Source of the DNA: an uncultured Flavobacteriales bacterium
GTDB lineage: Bacteria > Bacteroidota > Bacteroidia > Flavobacteriales_G > Salibacteraceae
Length of the DNA stretch: 64,000 nt
NCBI GenBank assembly: GCA_943788145.1
Contig: CALSPD010000018.1
Coordinates: 122,353-186,352, forward strand
Direction of reading: 5' to 3'
In this document: in pieces, positions 8,778 to 18,071 of the stretch
Position numbering within the stretch: the stretch's first letter is position 1
How the letters are laid out: each line of letters opens with the position of its first letter
Program-made: the position numbers and the translations under genes
Notes under the pieces: generated by a model
Told to the model about the DNA's origin: nothing
Database searches by the model: none
Seen by the model: the letters and a program-made list of their open reading frames with translations, nothing else

Positions 8778-11078
8778 TTAGCTCAAATCTTCTTCGCTGT
8801 AAAGCTGGTCTAAATTCATAATTCGATATAATTTTCCTTCAGCTGTGCCTGCAAAAAGAGTAGCTCCATCTGAACTATAAGCAAATGTGCTGACCGTCCC
8901 ATTTATTCCAGGAATAGAAATGCGATCATGTACGCGTTGGCTGTTTAAAACATTGCGATAGATGGAAATTCCAGTGTGAGTATTGGTTGCAAGCAAAGAC
9001 TGTACGGGATCTTGAATTTTGATCTGATCACCAGGCTTTAGGTCTGATTCGAGACGGTGTTCAATAAGGTAGGACTTTTTACTTGTGTTTAAGTTTTCAC
9101 TGGCCACTAAAATGATGCTATTTGATTTGTATTCAACCTCGTAGCTCACAAAAACATTGGCATTTTCAGTTGGAGCTTGATCAAAAGCGACATTCAACTT
9201 GAACCGAGCATCATTTCCCAATTCGAACGATCCCGTACCATTGCTGATTAAGGTTTTGATATCCGAACTCATCGTTAAAACTTGACTGCCACTTCTTACC
9301 TTGATCGTTGATGGAATGATAATGGCCGAAGTCTGCAGAAGCTGAATCTCCTCGTTAAACGTCCTAATAATTCCGTTGCCTGTCGCAATAGCAGTCTCTA
9401 TTGGCTCCATTGAGAATACAATAGAATCCTGACTGCGTGTGTCATGAATCGATTCCCAAAGGCTAATAACGGTCGCAAATGGGTTATTGACATCGTCATC
9501 GTTGTTAATCATTATGAATGGCGCATCTTTTTCTCCACGAGCAATGTTTCCATATTGAGATGAAACAAAATAGAGATCAGCGTATTGGCTCATTTCACAA
9601 TCAAACCCATCTCCGCCAAAAAGCGAAATGCCAACATTAGGATCGTTTGCATTATCACTAAAAAGAGCTAACGTGCCGTTATCCTGCGACCCGCCAATTA
9701 CAGTTCCTATATCGTTGCCGTGGGCAATTCCATAGAATTGGGTCGAGGTGTAGCCTTTATTTAATCCTTGCCATGTATTTCCATTATTCGTAGAAATGGA
9801 AACGCCACCGTCCGTTGTCACATAAAGACGCTTGTTATCATTAGGGCTATAATAGATGTAATGTTTATCGGCATGCACGTAGTTTGGCAACACATCGCGA
9901 TAGGGCGCGGTGCCCGCTTCAGTTGAAATTCTGGTTAAGTTACCGTCAAAACGCCACAATTGAATACCTCCTATAAAGACATTGAAAGGGTCGTTTGGGT
10001 CTACAGCTAGGGCCGCGTTATATTTTCCTTGGCAATGGTTTGAACTACACATTGGTCTAAATTGTGAATGAGCGCTTACAAGTTTAACCCAGCTTTCACC
10101 TTGGTTTGTTGACTTGTAAAGAGAGTGGAAGGCATTGCTCTTTACATTGAGTGCGTAAATAAACATTCCGTTAGCAGATGCCGCTAAGCAGGTGCGATCC
10201 ATGCCGGTTGGCAAATCCTTGGACAAGTTCAACAATTCAAATACGAGATTAGACGCATGGCCTTTGAATATTCTTCCATCCTCAAATGAGACAAAGACAT
10301 GATCATCGGGTGTTACAATTACATCCGAAGCAGGTACGAGATTTGAACCACCAATTGATTCAATCGGGTTTTCCCATGTTTTCCCAAGATCGGATGAAAC
10401 TCTAAGGCCTTGATCGGTTGCGGCAAATAATTGTCCATCACTTGAAGTGCGAATTCGATTCACGGCTATCCAAGGACTTGCCGTTTTTGAGTATCGATTG
10501 GATGGGGTTGTGGACGTTAAATGACTAAAAGTTACGCCTTCATCGTCAGAGTAATAGATACCAAACCCTGGCCACGAAACATCGAAATTGTCAAAACTTG
10601 ATCCTGTACCAATGTATATGCGTCCAGAAACAGTGTCTTGATGGATTGCCGAAATAATGCTCGAACTGCTGTCTAAATTTTGGAATTGAATATGCGGTTC
10701 CCAATTGGCTCCTGCATCGTAGCTGATAAAAAGGCCACCAGAAATGCTCCCAACAAGTAGGAGGTTTGGTTTTTTGTATAGCTCTAAGATTGCGCGTGTT
10801 CTTCCTCCAACATTGTCAGGTCCACGTTGAGAAAACTGAAGGCCCAATTTGGTGGCCCGGCTGGCACGATGGGCTAATCCACCGTAAACATCTGCCCGGG
10901 CATTTAGCATGATTTCACCTGTGTTTGCATCGACTTGCGCCCATCGGTTAAAATAAGCATGAGATTGGTTAGGCGCAGACTTTCGCACTGTGTATTTTGG
11001 GTCTGAATTCGTCTGAACGTAGGCCAACGAAAGGGCGCCAATTAATAGGGAAGTGCTAATTACGTATGATGATTTCAT
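8778..11078 (-). CDS. Sortilin/VPS10-like beta-propeller protein, truncated before its T9SS sorting domain (probable pseudogene with 8043..8699)
   Basis: Repeated ISYDAGANWEPH, YYSDDEGVTFSHL, DLGKTWENP, STNQGESWVKL blades; collinear with the 11228..14317 paralog; stop at 8778-8780. Confidence 0.82.
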   Translation of the reverse strand: MKSSYVISTSLLIGALSLAYVQTNSDPKYTVRKSAPNQSHAYFNRWAQVDANTGEIMLNARADVYGGLAHRASRATKLGLQFSQRGPDNVGGRTRAILELYKKPNLLLVGSISGGLFISYDAGANWEPHIQFQNLDSSSSIISAIHQDTVSGRIYIGTGSSFDNFDVSWPGFGIYYSDDEGVTFSHLTSTTPSNRYSKTASPWIAVNRIRTSSDGQLFAATDQGLRVSSDLGKTWENPIESIGGSNLVPASDVIVTPDDHVFVSFEDGRIFKGHASNLVFELLNLSKDLPTGMDRTCLAASANGMFIYALNVKSNAFHSLYKSTNQGESWVKLVSAHSQFRPMCSSNHCQGKYNAALAVDPNDPFNVFIGGIQLWRFDGNLTRISTEAGTAPYRDVLPNYVHADKHYIYYSPNDNKRLYVTTDGGVSISTNNGNTWQGLNKGYTSTQFYGIAHGNDIGTVIGGSQDNGTLALFSDNANDPNVGISLFGGDGFDCEMSQYADLYFVSSQYGNIARGEKDAPFIMINNDDDVNNPFATVISLWESIHDTRSQDSIVFSMEPIETAIATGNGIIRTFNEEIQLLQTSAIIIPSTIKVRSGSQVLTMSSDIKTLISNGTGSFELGNDARFKLNVAFDQAPTENANVFVSYEVEYKSNSIILVASENLNTSKKSYLIEHRLESDLKPGDQIKIQDPVQSLLATNTHTGISIYRNVLNSQRVHDRISIPGINGTVSTFAYSSDGATLFAGTAEGKLYRIMNLDQLYSEEDLS

Positions 11079-11162
11079 GACTTTGATGTTTAGTTTCATG
11101 AAAGCTAGCTAGGCCCAAATCATATTACAACCGAGATTGAGATAACGGTTGGTTTGGATGAG

Positions 11163-11204
11163 GCAAAAAAAAGCCCCCTTCCAATTAAATCCTGGAAGGG
11201 GGCT
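11163..11204 (-). terminator. Rho-independent terminator of the minus-strand sortilin-like gene
   Basis: AGCCCCCTTCCA(11172-11183)/TGGAAGGGGGCT(11193-11204) 12-bp stem followed on the minus strand by T8. Confidence 0.9.
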
Positions 11205-11227
11205 CTGTATTTTAATCAAATATTGTT

Positions 11228-14200
11228 CTATCTCAATACCATGATTTTAGCCACCTGACGGCTTTCGCCAGCCTCGACACTCACATAATAGTTACCAGAT
11301 CGAAGCATCAAAGTATTTAGTTTGATCGTGTTCTTGCCAGAAGCAACGCGCTCTTGCCAAGATTGTATCTGGCGTCCGTTGATGTCGAATAAAGTCACAT
11401 TGACATTGCCATTATAAGCTGACGTTAGCTCAAGACTTCCATTATCCTTCATAGGGTTTGGATAAACTTTTAATCCAGTCAATGCTTCTTTTTGCGTTGG
11501 TAAAGGATCAACATCTTTAATTCCAACTAGGGAACTAGACTTCCACATTCCTCTACCATATGTGCCTATGAAATACATTCCTGTATTTTTTGCTTGTTCC
11601 CAAGGAAGCGATTGCTGACGAACATCATAAACAGGAACATAGCTAAACTGATCGTTTTCATCAGACCAAGTTGGCGCAATGTCCGTAGCGTTAGCTGTAG
11701 CCCAAAGTCCAAACTCTGTTCCGACAAGAATAATGTTTGGATCATTTCGGTCAATTTCTGCAGAGTAAATGGGCATTCCGGGTAGATTTCCATGAATATT
11801 CATGAATGTTCCTCCACTCAGTGCGTTTGTCGAAATTTTGATCCGATCTGAAAGGCCGTAGGCTCCGGCTGTAACCACAACTCGCTCAGGATTGTTCGGA
11901 TCAACTGCAACGCTTGTAATTCCGCCAGCTCCCACAGAAGCGCTGCTCAAATTGGAAACGGTAATTTGATTTAAGTCTGCAGCGGTATAGAGGTTTTTTA
12001 ATCCAGACACGCGATACAACGAACCGTTTTGAGTCCCAACAAAAAGGTGGTCTCCATCAGGCGTGAAATCTAAAGCAGAAACTTGACCACTTACACCAGG
12101 AATATCAATTGGAACTGGATTTTCTGTAAAGTTCAACACATTACGATAAATTCTGATCCCACCAGTTGATGTTGAGCCTCCTGTATTTGCTAAAATAGAT
12201 TGAACTGGATCTTGCACTAAAATTGCGTCTCCAGGATTCAAACTATTCTCCAATCGATGCTCAAATTGATAGCTTGTTAAACCGCTATTTAAGTTATTGC
12301 TTTCAAGAATCAAGACTGAGTTGGCCGCATATCGTTGTTCGAAGCTTACAAAGATGTTTGAGTTTTCAGAAGGTGCAGTCGCAAAAGTCACATTTACATC
12401 AAACGAACCGTCCGCATTATATGTAATTGTTCCTTCTGAACCATTCGTACTCGTAAAGTTGGTTGAGTCTGTCGCTGAAGTTGTAAGCATTTGAGATCCC
12501 GAAAAAACCTTTATAGATGGGCCTATTACGATTGCCGCAGGCTGAACAGGATCAACGTTGGCAGAATATGATCGGACAATACCATTACTTACATCGATTG
12601 CTATTTGCGATCCTTCAACGCTGAAGTACACAGAATCACGACTTGATGGATCATTGATGCTTTCCCACAATCGAACTCGAGTAACAAATGGCCCACCGCT
12701 TCCGCTGATCGAACCTACAGGGAAACTTGAACCATTTCGCTGTGCAGCGTCAATTCGATTCACGGCTCCGTTTTGTGACGATGTGAAAACAATCGCACTA
12801 ATCTGTGACATATCGTTGCCCATTCCATCACCACCAGTCATTTCAAATCCAACTTTAGGATCAGAGGCATTATCACCTAGCACGATCAAAGAACCATTGT
12901 CTTGATTTCCACACAACGCCAATGTACCATCGTTGCTGTGAGATATAGCGTAATTCTGAGTAGTTACGTATCCTTTATTAAGTCCACGCCATGATTGGCC
13001 ATCGTTTTCTGACATAGCAACACCACCATCTGTAGTAACATAAACCCTTCTTGGGTCATTCGGACTGAAATAAACATAGTGCTTGTCAGCATGCACATAA
13101 TTCGGAAGAACATCTTGGAAAGGGGGCGATCCAAATTCTGCAGCAATACGAGTAAGGTTACCATCGTATCGCCAAAGCGTTATTCCCCCCAGGAAGAATA
13201 AGTTCTCGTTAATTGGTGAAACTCCCAATGCAGCGTCATATATGCCTTGGCAGTAGTCGCCATTGTTCATTGGGTCAAAATCATCGTGATTGACTAATAA
13301 TTTAGTCCAAAACTCACCACCTGTGGTAGATTCATATACTGCATTCAAACATCCCGCACCACTTTCAAGAAACATGGCATAAATGTGATCTTCGTTTTGA
13401 GCGGAAGCGGAAAGAACCGTTCTTCCCATACCTGATGACGGCATTCCCGCTTGTGTTACTTGTTCGAATGTGCCAACCAATCCATCGTCCGAAATATAAA
13501 TGGCTCCGTTCGTAGTGGATGCTAATACACGTCCGCTTTTCATGGCGACCACATCGGCATAGATTGCTGTAGATGGAATCGTGTTACCACCATCAATGTA
13601 AATGATGTGATCCCAAGTTTCGCCCTTGTCCGTTGATTTTAGAAGACCTTGGCCAGTAGCTGCATATACATTCCCTGCTCCATCCGTGCGAATTCGATTG
13701 ACATATAACCATGGGCTGCCGCCTTGGGTGAACCTATTGTTTGGTGTAGTTTCCGTTAAGTGTTTAAAGTTAATCCCGTTGTCATCACTATAAAAAATCC
13801 CGTAACCAGGCCATTTTTCCCCTTCAAAAGAAGAACCGGTTCCAACATATATTCTTCCGTTTGTTGTGTCTTGATGAATGCACGAAATGATACTAGATGA
13901 AGAATCTAAGTTTTGAAACTGGGTGTGAGGTTCCCATACTCCACCTCCATCGTAACTAATGAATATACCTCCAGTCACTGAACCTACGAGTAAAGTATCA
14001 GGCTTTCCAAATACTTCCAAGATCGAACGGGTTCTACCACCAACGTTGTCCGGTCCAAGGTTTTCAAAGGTTAATCCCATTGCGCCCGAACGGCTTGCTG
14101 AATTACGGATGTCGTTAAACGCTTCGAGCCGCGCAGCTGGGTTTAGCTCACCAGTTCGGCCATCAACGTGCGCCCAATCCATAGAATGTGGCTCGCGATT

Positions 14201-14317
14201 TTCACCATAATTCCCTTGTCGAGGTGAATATTTTGAATCAGATAAAAAGTTTAGTGATATTACAGATGCAACGGTCAAAAGACCAAGTCCAATGGGTAAT
14301 ATTTTTCTCATAGTCAT
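11228..14317 (-). CDS. T9SS type A sorting domain-containing sortilin/VPS10-like beta-propeller protein
   Basis: BNR/Asp-box-like blades and C-terminal sorting domain LKVYPNPMKDNGSLELTS...AKIMVLR; probable start MTMRKILPIGL with signal peptide (ORF extends to 14479). Confidence 0.88.
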   Translation of the reverse strand: MTMRKILPIGLGLLTVASVISLNFLSDSKYSPRQGNYGENREPHSMDWAHVDGRTGELNPAARLEAFNDIRNSASRSGAMGLTFENLGPDNVGGRTRSILEVFGKPDTLLVGSVTGGIFISYDGGGVWEPHTQFQNLDSSSSIISCIHQDTTNGRIYVGTGSSFEGEKWPGYGIFYSDDNGINFKHLTETTPNNRFTQGGSPWLYVNRIRTDGAGNVYAATGQGLLKSTDKGETWDHIIYIDGGNTIPSTAIYADVVAMKSGRVLASTTNGAIYISDDGLVGTFEQVTQAGMPSSGMGRTVLSASAQNEDHIYAMFLESGAGCLNAVYESTTGGEFWTKLLVNHDDFDPMNNGDYCQGIYDAALGVSPINENLFFLGGITLWRYDGNLTRIAAEFGSPPFQDVLPNYVHADKHYVYFSPNDPRRVYVTTDGGVAMSENDGQSWRGLNKGYVTTQNYAISHSNDGTLALCGNQDNGSLIVLGDNASDPKVGFEMTGGDGMGNDMSQISAIVFTSSQNGAVNRIDAAQRNGSSFPVGSISGSGGPFVTRVRLWESINDPSSRDSVYFSVEGSQIAIDVSNGIVRSYSANVDPVQPAAIVIGPSIKVFSGSQMLTTSATDSTNFTSTNGSEGTITYNADGSFDVNVTFATAPSENSNIFVSFEQRYAANSVLILESNNLNSGLTSYQFEHRLENSLNPGDAILVQDPVQSILANTGGSTSTGGIRIYRNVLNFTENPVPIDIPGVSGQVSALDFTPDGDHLFVGTQNGSLYRVSGLKNLYTAADLNQITVSNLSSASVGAGGITSVAVDPNNPERVVVTAGAYGLSDRIKISTNALSGGTFMNIHGNLPGMPIYSAEIDRNDPNIILVGTEFGLWATANATDIAPTWSDENDQFSYVPVYDVRQQSLPWEQAKNTGMYFIGTYGRGMWKSSSLVGIKDVDPLPTQKEALTGLKVYPNPMKDNGSLELTSAYNGNVNVTLFDINGRQIQSWQERVASGKNTIKLNTLMLRSGNYYVSVEAGESRQVAKIMVLR

Positions 14318-14444
14318 GCTGTTAGTCAGGATGTAAAAAACGAAGCGCAATTTAATTAAAATAAAACCCTTTAACAGGCAAAATTGTTCAAGATTTGCTT
14401 TTTTGAGTAAACGGTTGAATTCGTGTAGAATACGGTCGCTAAAT

Positions 14445-15194
14445 TTATAAATACCGCTTGCCGAAATGGAAAGCGACATATAAAGTCAAGTAGAATTGAT
14501 CGTTATAGGTGTTTTCCATGATGGGAATTCGCTTCGCAAAGACGTCTAAGGTCGAACCAGTTTCTATAGCTCTAATAAATGCATCGTCTGCTGAATACTC
14601 AAAATTCAAGGCGAATTTGGCGTGACCACCAGGATAAATTTTTGTCGTACCCATTTTATAAAGGATGGCTGCTCTTCCTTCTACAATTCCAGAATTATGC
14701 AACGATGTGGAATATCGAACGATTTCAGCTCTTGAATTACCTGAATCGTTAGGCTTGAAATCGACATATACAGGTTTTGCAAGTCCGAATGTTGGGCCAA
14801 AAAGGGTGAACATACTTACACGAACCCCGCGTTTTATTTCTTTATCGAATTTGACTTTTTGCCATCCAAAAGATCCTCTTAAAAGCACAACGGAATTCAG
14901 CTTCCCGTAAAAAAAGCCTCGTGAGTTACTCGCACCGGGATTTGTAAGTTTAAATTCTTTCGGATGACGCAACGTTAAGACCTCAACGTTTACAATCCGA
15001 TTTGAGAAACCTGTTGTTCGCCAACCTCTGCGGTAATAAGCCCCCATACCTCGAGTATGAAGGAAGACTCCCCCAGAGTTTTGAGTGCGATAATATCCGC
15101 GGTTGGCAATTGGATTGGCCGATTGCGCTTGCACTTCACCTGAGGTGAATAGCCCAAAAAAAAGAGGGATAAGAAATGCAATAGTAAGACGCAT
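14445..15194 (-). CDS. Hypothetical secreted/outer-membrane protein
   Basis: Signal peptide MRLTIAFLIPLFFGLFTSGEVQAQ; beta-rich sequence ending in an aromatic pattern (TLYVAFHFGKRYL); ORF extends to 15203 via a TTG start. Confidence 0.7.
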   Translation of the reverse strand: MRLTIAFLIPLFFGLFTSGEVQAQSANPIANRGYYRTQNSGGVFLHTRGMGAYYRRGWRTTGFSNRIVNVEVLTLRHPKEFKLTNPGASNSRGFFYGKLNSVVLLRGSFGWQKVKFDKEIKRGVRVSMFTLFGPTFGLAKPVYVDFKPNDSGNSRAEIVRYSTSLHNSGIVEGRAAILYKMGTTKIYPGGHAKFALNFEYSADDAFIRAIETGSTLDVFAKRIPIMENTYNDQFYLTLYVAFHFGKRYL

Positions 15195-15353
15195 ACCTTT
15201 CAAAGGTAGAATTTTTGAACTCGAAAGTTACGAGGTCTTATTCCGGCAAGCATTGTGTATTTGAGAATACGGCATTCAACACCAAGGCAGTGAATAATAA
15301 ATTGGACACCAGAGTGTAGAAGGAAATTACGAAATTTAGGCTAAACCTTATCG

Positions 15354-15485
15354 TTAGCTGTTCGACTGCTCAACTTGAATTTCAGCGGCCCCGTATGCAG
15401 GACATGTTTCATGCGACTTGCATGAAGAACTCGCTAAGGCAATAAGGAAACCAGCAACTAAAACAAACATCAATTTTTTCATCAT
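15354..15485 (-). CDS. Small (43 aa) putative lipoprotein, absent from the ORF track
   Basis: Translation MMKKLMFVLVAGFLIALASSSCKSHETCPAYGAAEIQVEQSNS: charged N-term, hydrophobic core, lipobox-like SSSC. Confidence 0.65.
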   Translation of the reverse strand: MMKKLMFVLVAGFLIALASSSCKSHETCPAYGAAEIQVEQSNS

Positions 15486-15600
15486 TCTGAATTTATAGTG
15501 AATACCTTCACCTTTGAAGGTCAAATTTAGACTTTACTTACGGGTTTGAGGAAATTCAGTTCCGTGTTTTCGACCAATTAATTAACAATTAAACTGTCAC

Positions 15601-16300
15601 TTGAATCGAACGCAGCATATTACAAAGGTTGAACCAATTATTGAACCATCCTGGTTGGGCTTGCTGAATGAGGAGTTTCAGAAGGAATACTTCGCTGACT
15701 TAAAGCAATTTTTAATTGCAGAAAAATCAACATATGAAGTTTACCCGCCTTCAAGCAAAATTTTTAACGCCTTTGATCAAACGCCTGTTTCAAAAGTAAA
15801 AGTGGTGATTTTAGGTCAGGATCCCTATCATAGTCCTGGTCAAGCGCATGGCTTATCCTTTTCTGTGCTCCCTGGCGTAAAACTACCTCCTTCACTTAAA
15901 AACATTTTCAAAGAGTTAGCTTCTGATTTGAATATCAACTATCCTGAAAATGGTGATTTGACTCCTTGGGCCTCAACAGGGTGTTTTACTTTTAAATGCA
16001 ACACTTACTGTCCGAAAATCTACTGCAGGCTCACATCAAAAAAAAGGTTGGGAAATATTCACGGATGCGGTTATCAAACGCTTATCAGACACGCAAGAAC
16101 ACGTAGTGTTTATACTATGGGGAAATTTTGCGCGTTCCAAAGCCGTATTGATTGATGAACAGAAACATTTTATTCTTGAAGCACCGCACCCATCTCCTTT
16201 TTCGGCATATACCGGTTTCTTCGGTTGTCGCCATTTCAGCAAAACAAACGAATACCTAAAGCAACGTGGATTGGATCCGATCGATTGGAATTTGGCTTAG
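15601..16300 (+). pseudogene. ung: Uracil-DNA glycosylase, interrupted by a +1 frameshift near 15979-15981
   Basis: KVVILGQDPYHSPGQAHGLSFSV in frame 1, then [20 protein letters not shown]...[11 protein letters not shown]...[24 protein letters not shown] in the +1 frame. Confidence 0.85.
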
Positions 16301-18020
16301 CTTTTTCCTCTGGTGGAATTCAACATCCATTGCGCAGGAACAGCCAAGGCAGCGTTTTGAAATAAATGTATTGGATTCTGTGAACCCGAAGATTGAACAC
16401 AAAATCAATCGAGCTAAAAGGAAGAGTGGAAATGCAGATGAGTTGAAATCGGCCCTTATCTAGTATGGCTTATAAGGAGGGGTATTTATTGCATGAAATA
16501 TCGCGAATTGAAAAAACCGACACCATTGTTTTTAGCCTATATCTAAGTGAAGTCTATCGTTGGTCAACGATTGAAATGGATGAAGAGGCCGCGGGTTGTA
16601 TTTCGAAAAGCGGATGTAGATGTTGATCGATTAATGCGCAAGCCGGTGTCGAGCGCACGAATTGGGCGCTCGCTCAACAAATCGCTCGCATATTTAGAAA
16701 ACAACGGTTTCCCTTTTGCAAAACTTTACCTGGATGATGTGAGTATTGAAGGTGGATACATCAACTGTCAAATTAAGATTGAAAAAGGGCCATTGGTTAA
16801 AATCGATAGCTTAATCGTTCAAGGCGATTTGCAGGTTCGCGAGGCTTATATTGCAAACTATCTAGGTTTAAAAGAAGGTGGGCTTTATAATGAACGGAGC
16901 ATTCGTAAGGCAAGCGCGGAATTAAGTGAAGTCGCTTTTATCAATGAGTTTAGGCCATTGGATGTGCGCTTCAATAAGTCAGAAACAAAAGTCACCCTTT
17001 ATCTTAATCGAAACCGCGCGAGTAGGTTTGATGGTATCATTGGCTTTTTGCCAGATGATAAAACCGGCAAGCTGTTAATTACGGGTGATGTGGCGCTCCA
17101 CCTAGAAAACGCCTTGAAACAAGGGGAAATCATTGACCTTAATTGGAGAAAATTACAATCGAATACCCAAGATTTAGAGGCGAAGGCCGTTCTACCTTAT
17201 GTGTTCAATTCTCCACTCGGACCAGATGCAAGAATCAAAATTTATCGAAGAGACACCCTTTTTACCGATGTGTTTGGGCAGTTTGGATTACGCTATGTTT
17301 TTCAACGAAACAACTATCTAAGGGCATTTATCGATAGACAAACAACGAATTTAATTACCACCAAGCAATACGAAGGTTTGAGTCAAGCCCCACCGTATTT
17401 AGATCGAAATGTGCTTTCGTATGGACTAGGGGGTTAAGTATATGAAATTAGACTATCTATTAAATCCAGCGAAGGGGGTCGAGTTTGAAGGCGAGGCAGG
17501 AGTGGGCAATAAAAACATTGAGATTAACCAAAACTTGCCTCCATCCATTTATGACAATCTAGATCTTAACTCGGTTCAGTTTAAGTCAAACGTAAATATG
17601 GCTTATTACGTTTCTATTGTGCCAAGGCTGGTTTGGCATCAACGGTGTTTGGCAGCGTCAATTATGAATGGTCAGTTGTTTAATAATGAGGCGTACCGAA
17701 TTGGTGGTTTTCGAACAATGCGAGGGTTTAATGAAGAGTCAATTTTCGCCACCACTTATGCCATTGGGAGAAGCGAATTGCGCTATCAAATTGAGAAAAA
17801 CGGATTTCTTTTTGTTCACTTTGATCAGGCATGGTATGAGAATACATCATTCAATAAACTGGGAGTTCGTAGAGATACGCCATACGCCTTTGGGGCAGGT
17901 ATTTCAATTGGCACGAAGGCCGGGGTTTTTAGTTTTTCATCTGCTTTGGGAAGTCAGCAGGGCAATCCTATCTTAATTCGAACCGCCAAGTTTCATTTTG
18001 GATTTCTTAGTGTTTTTTGA
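16266..18020 (+). pseudogene. BamA/TamA-like outer membrane protein with POTRA-like and barrel regions, broken by three +1 frameshifts
   Basis: GEIIDLNWRKLQSNTQDLEAKAVLPYVF, NEAYRIGGFRTMRGFNEESIF, AGISIGTKAGVFSFSSALGSQQGNPILIRTAKFHFGF; pieces in three frames that join collinearly. Confidence 0.75.
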
Positions 18021-18071
18021 TGTCCTAAGCTCTACGTTTGCCAAAATGGAAGTCCAGAAAAACAAAATACT

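Noticed and set aside
8778-8780. Stop codon readthrough or selenocysteine-type recoding at the TAA in the sortilin-like gene
   Set aside because: TAA is not a known Sec/Pyl codon, and the paralog has CAA at the same place; a simple C-to-T change or error is more economical.
12223-14210. Plus-strand ORFs within the sortilin-like gene
   Set aside because: Shadow ORFs opposite a well-supported CDS.
16266-18020. Programmed frameshifting in the BamA-like gene
   Set aside because: Three same-direction shifts at unrelated short G/C runs, plus one in neighbouring ung, fit sequence error or decay better than recoding.
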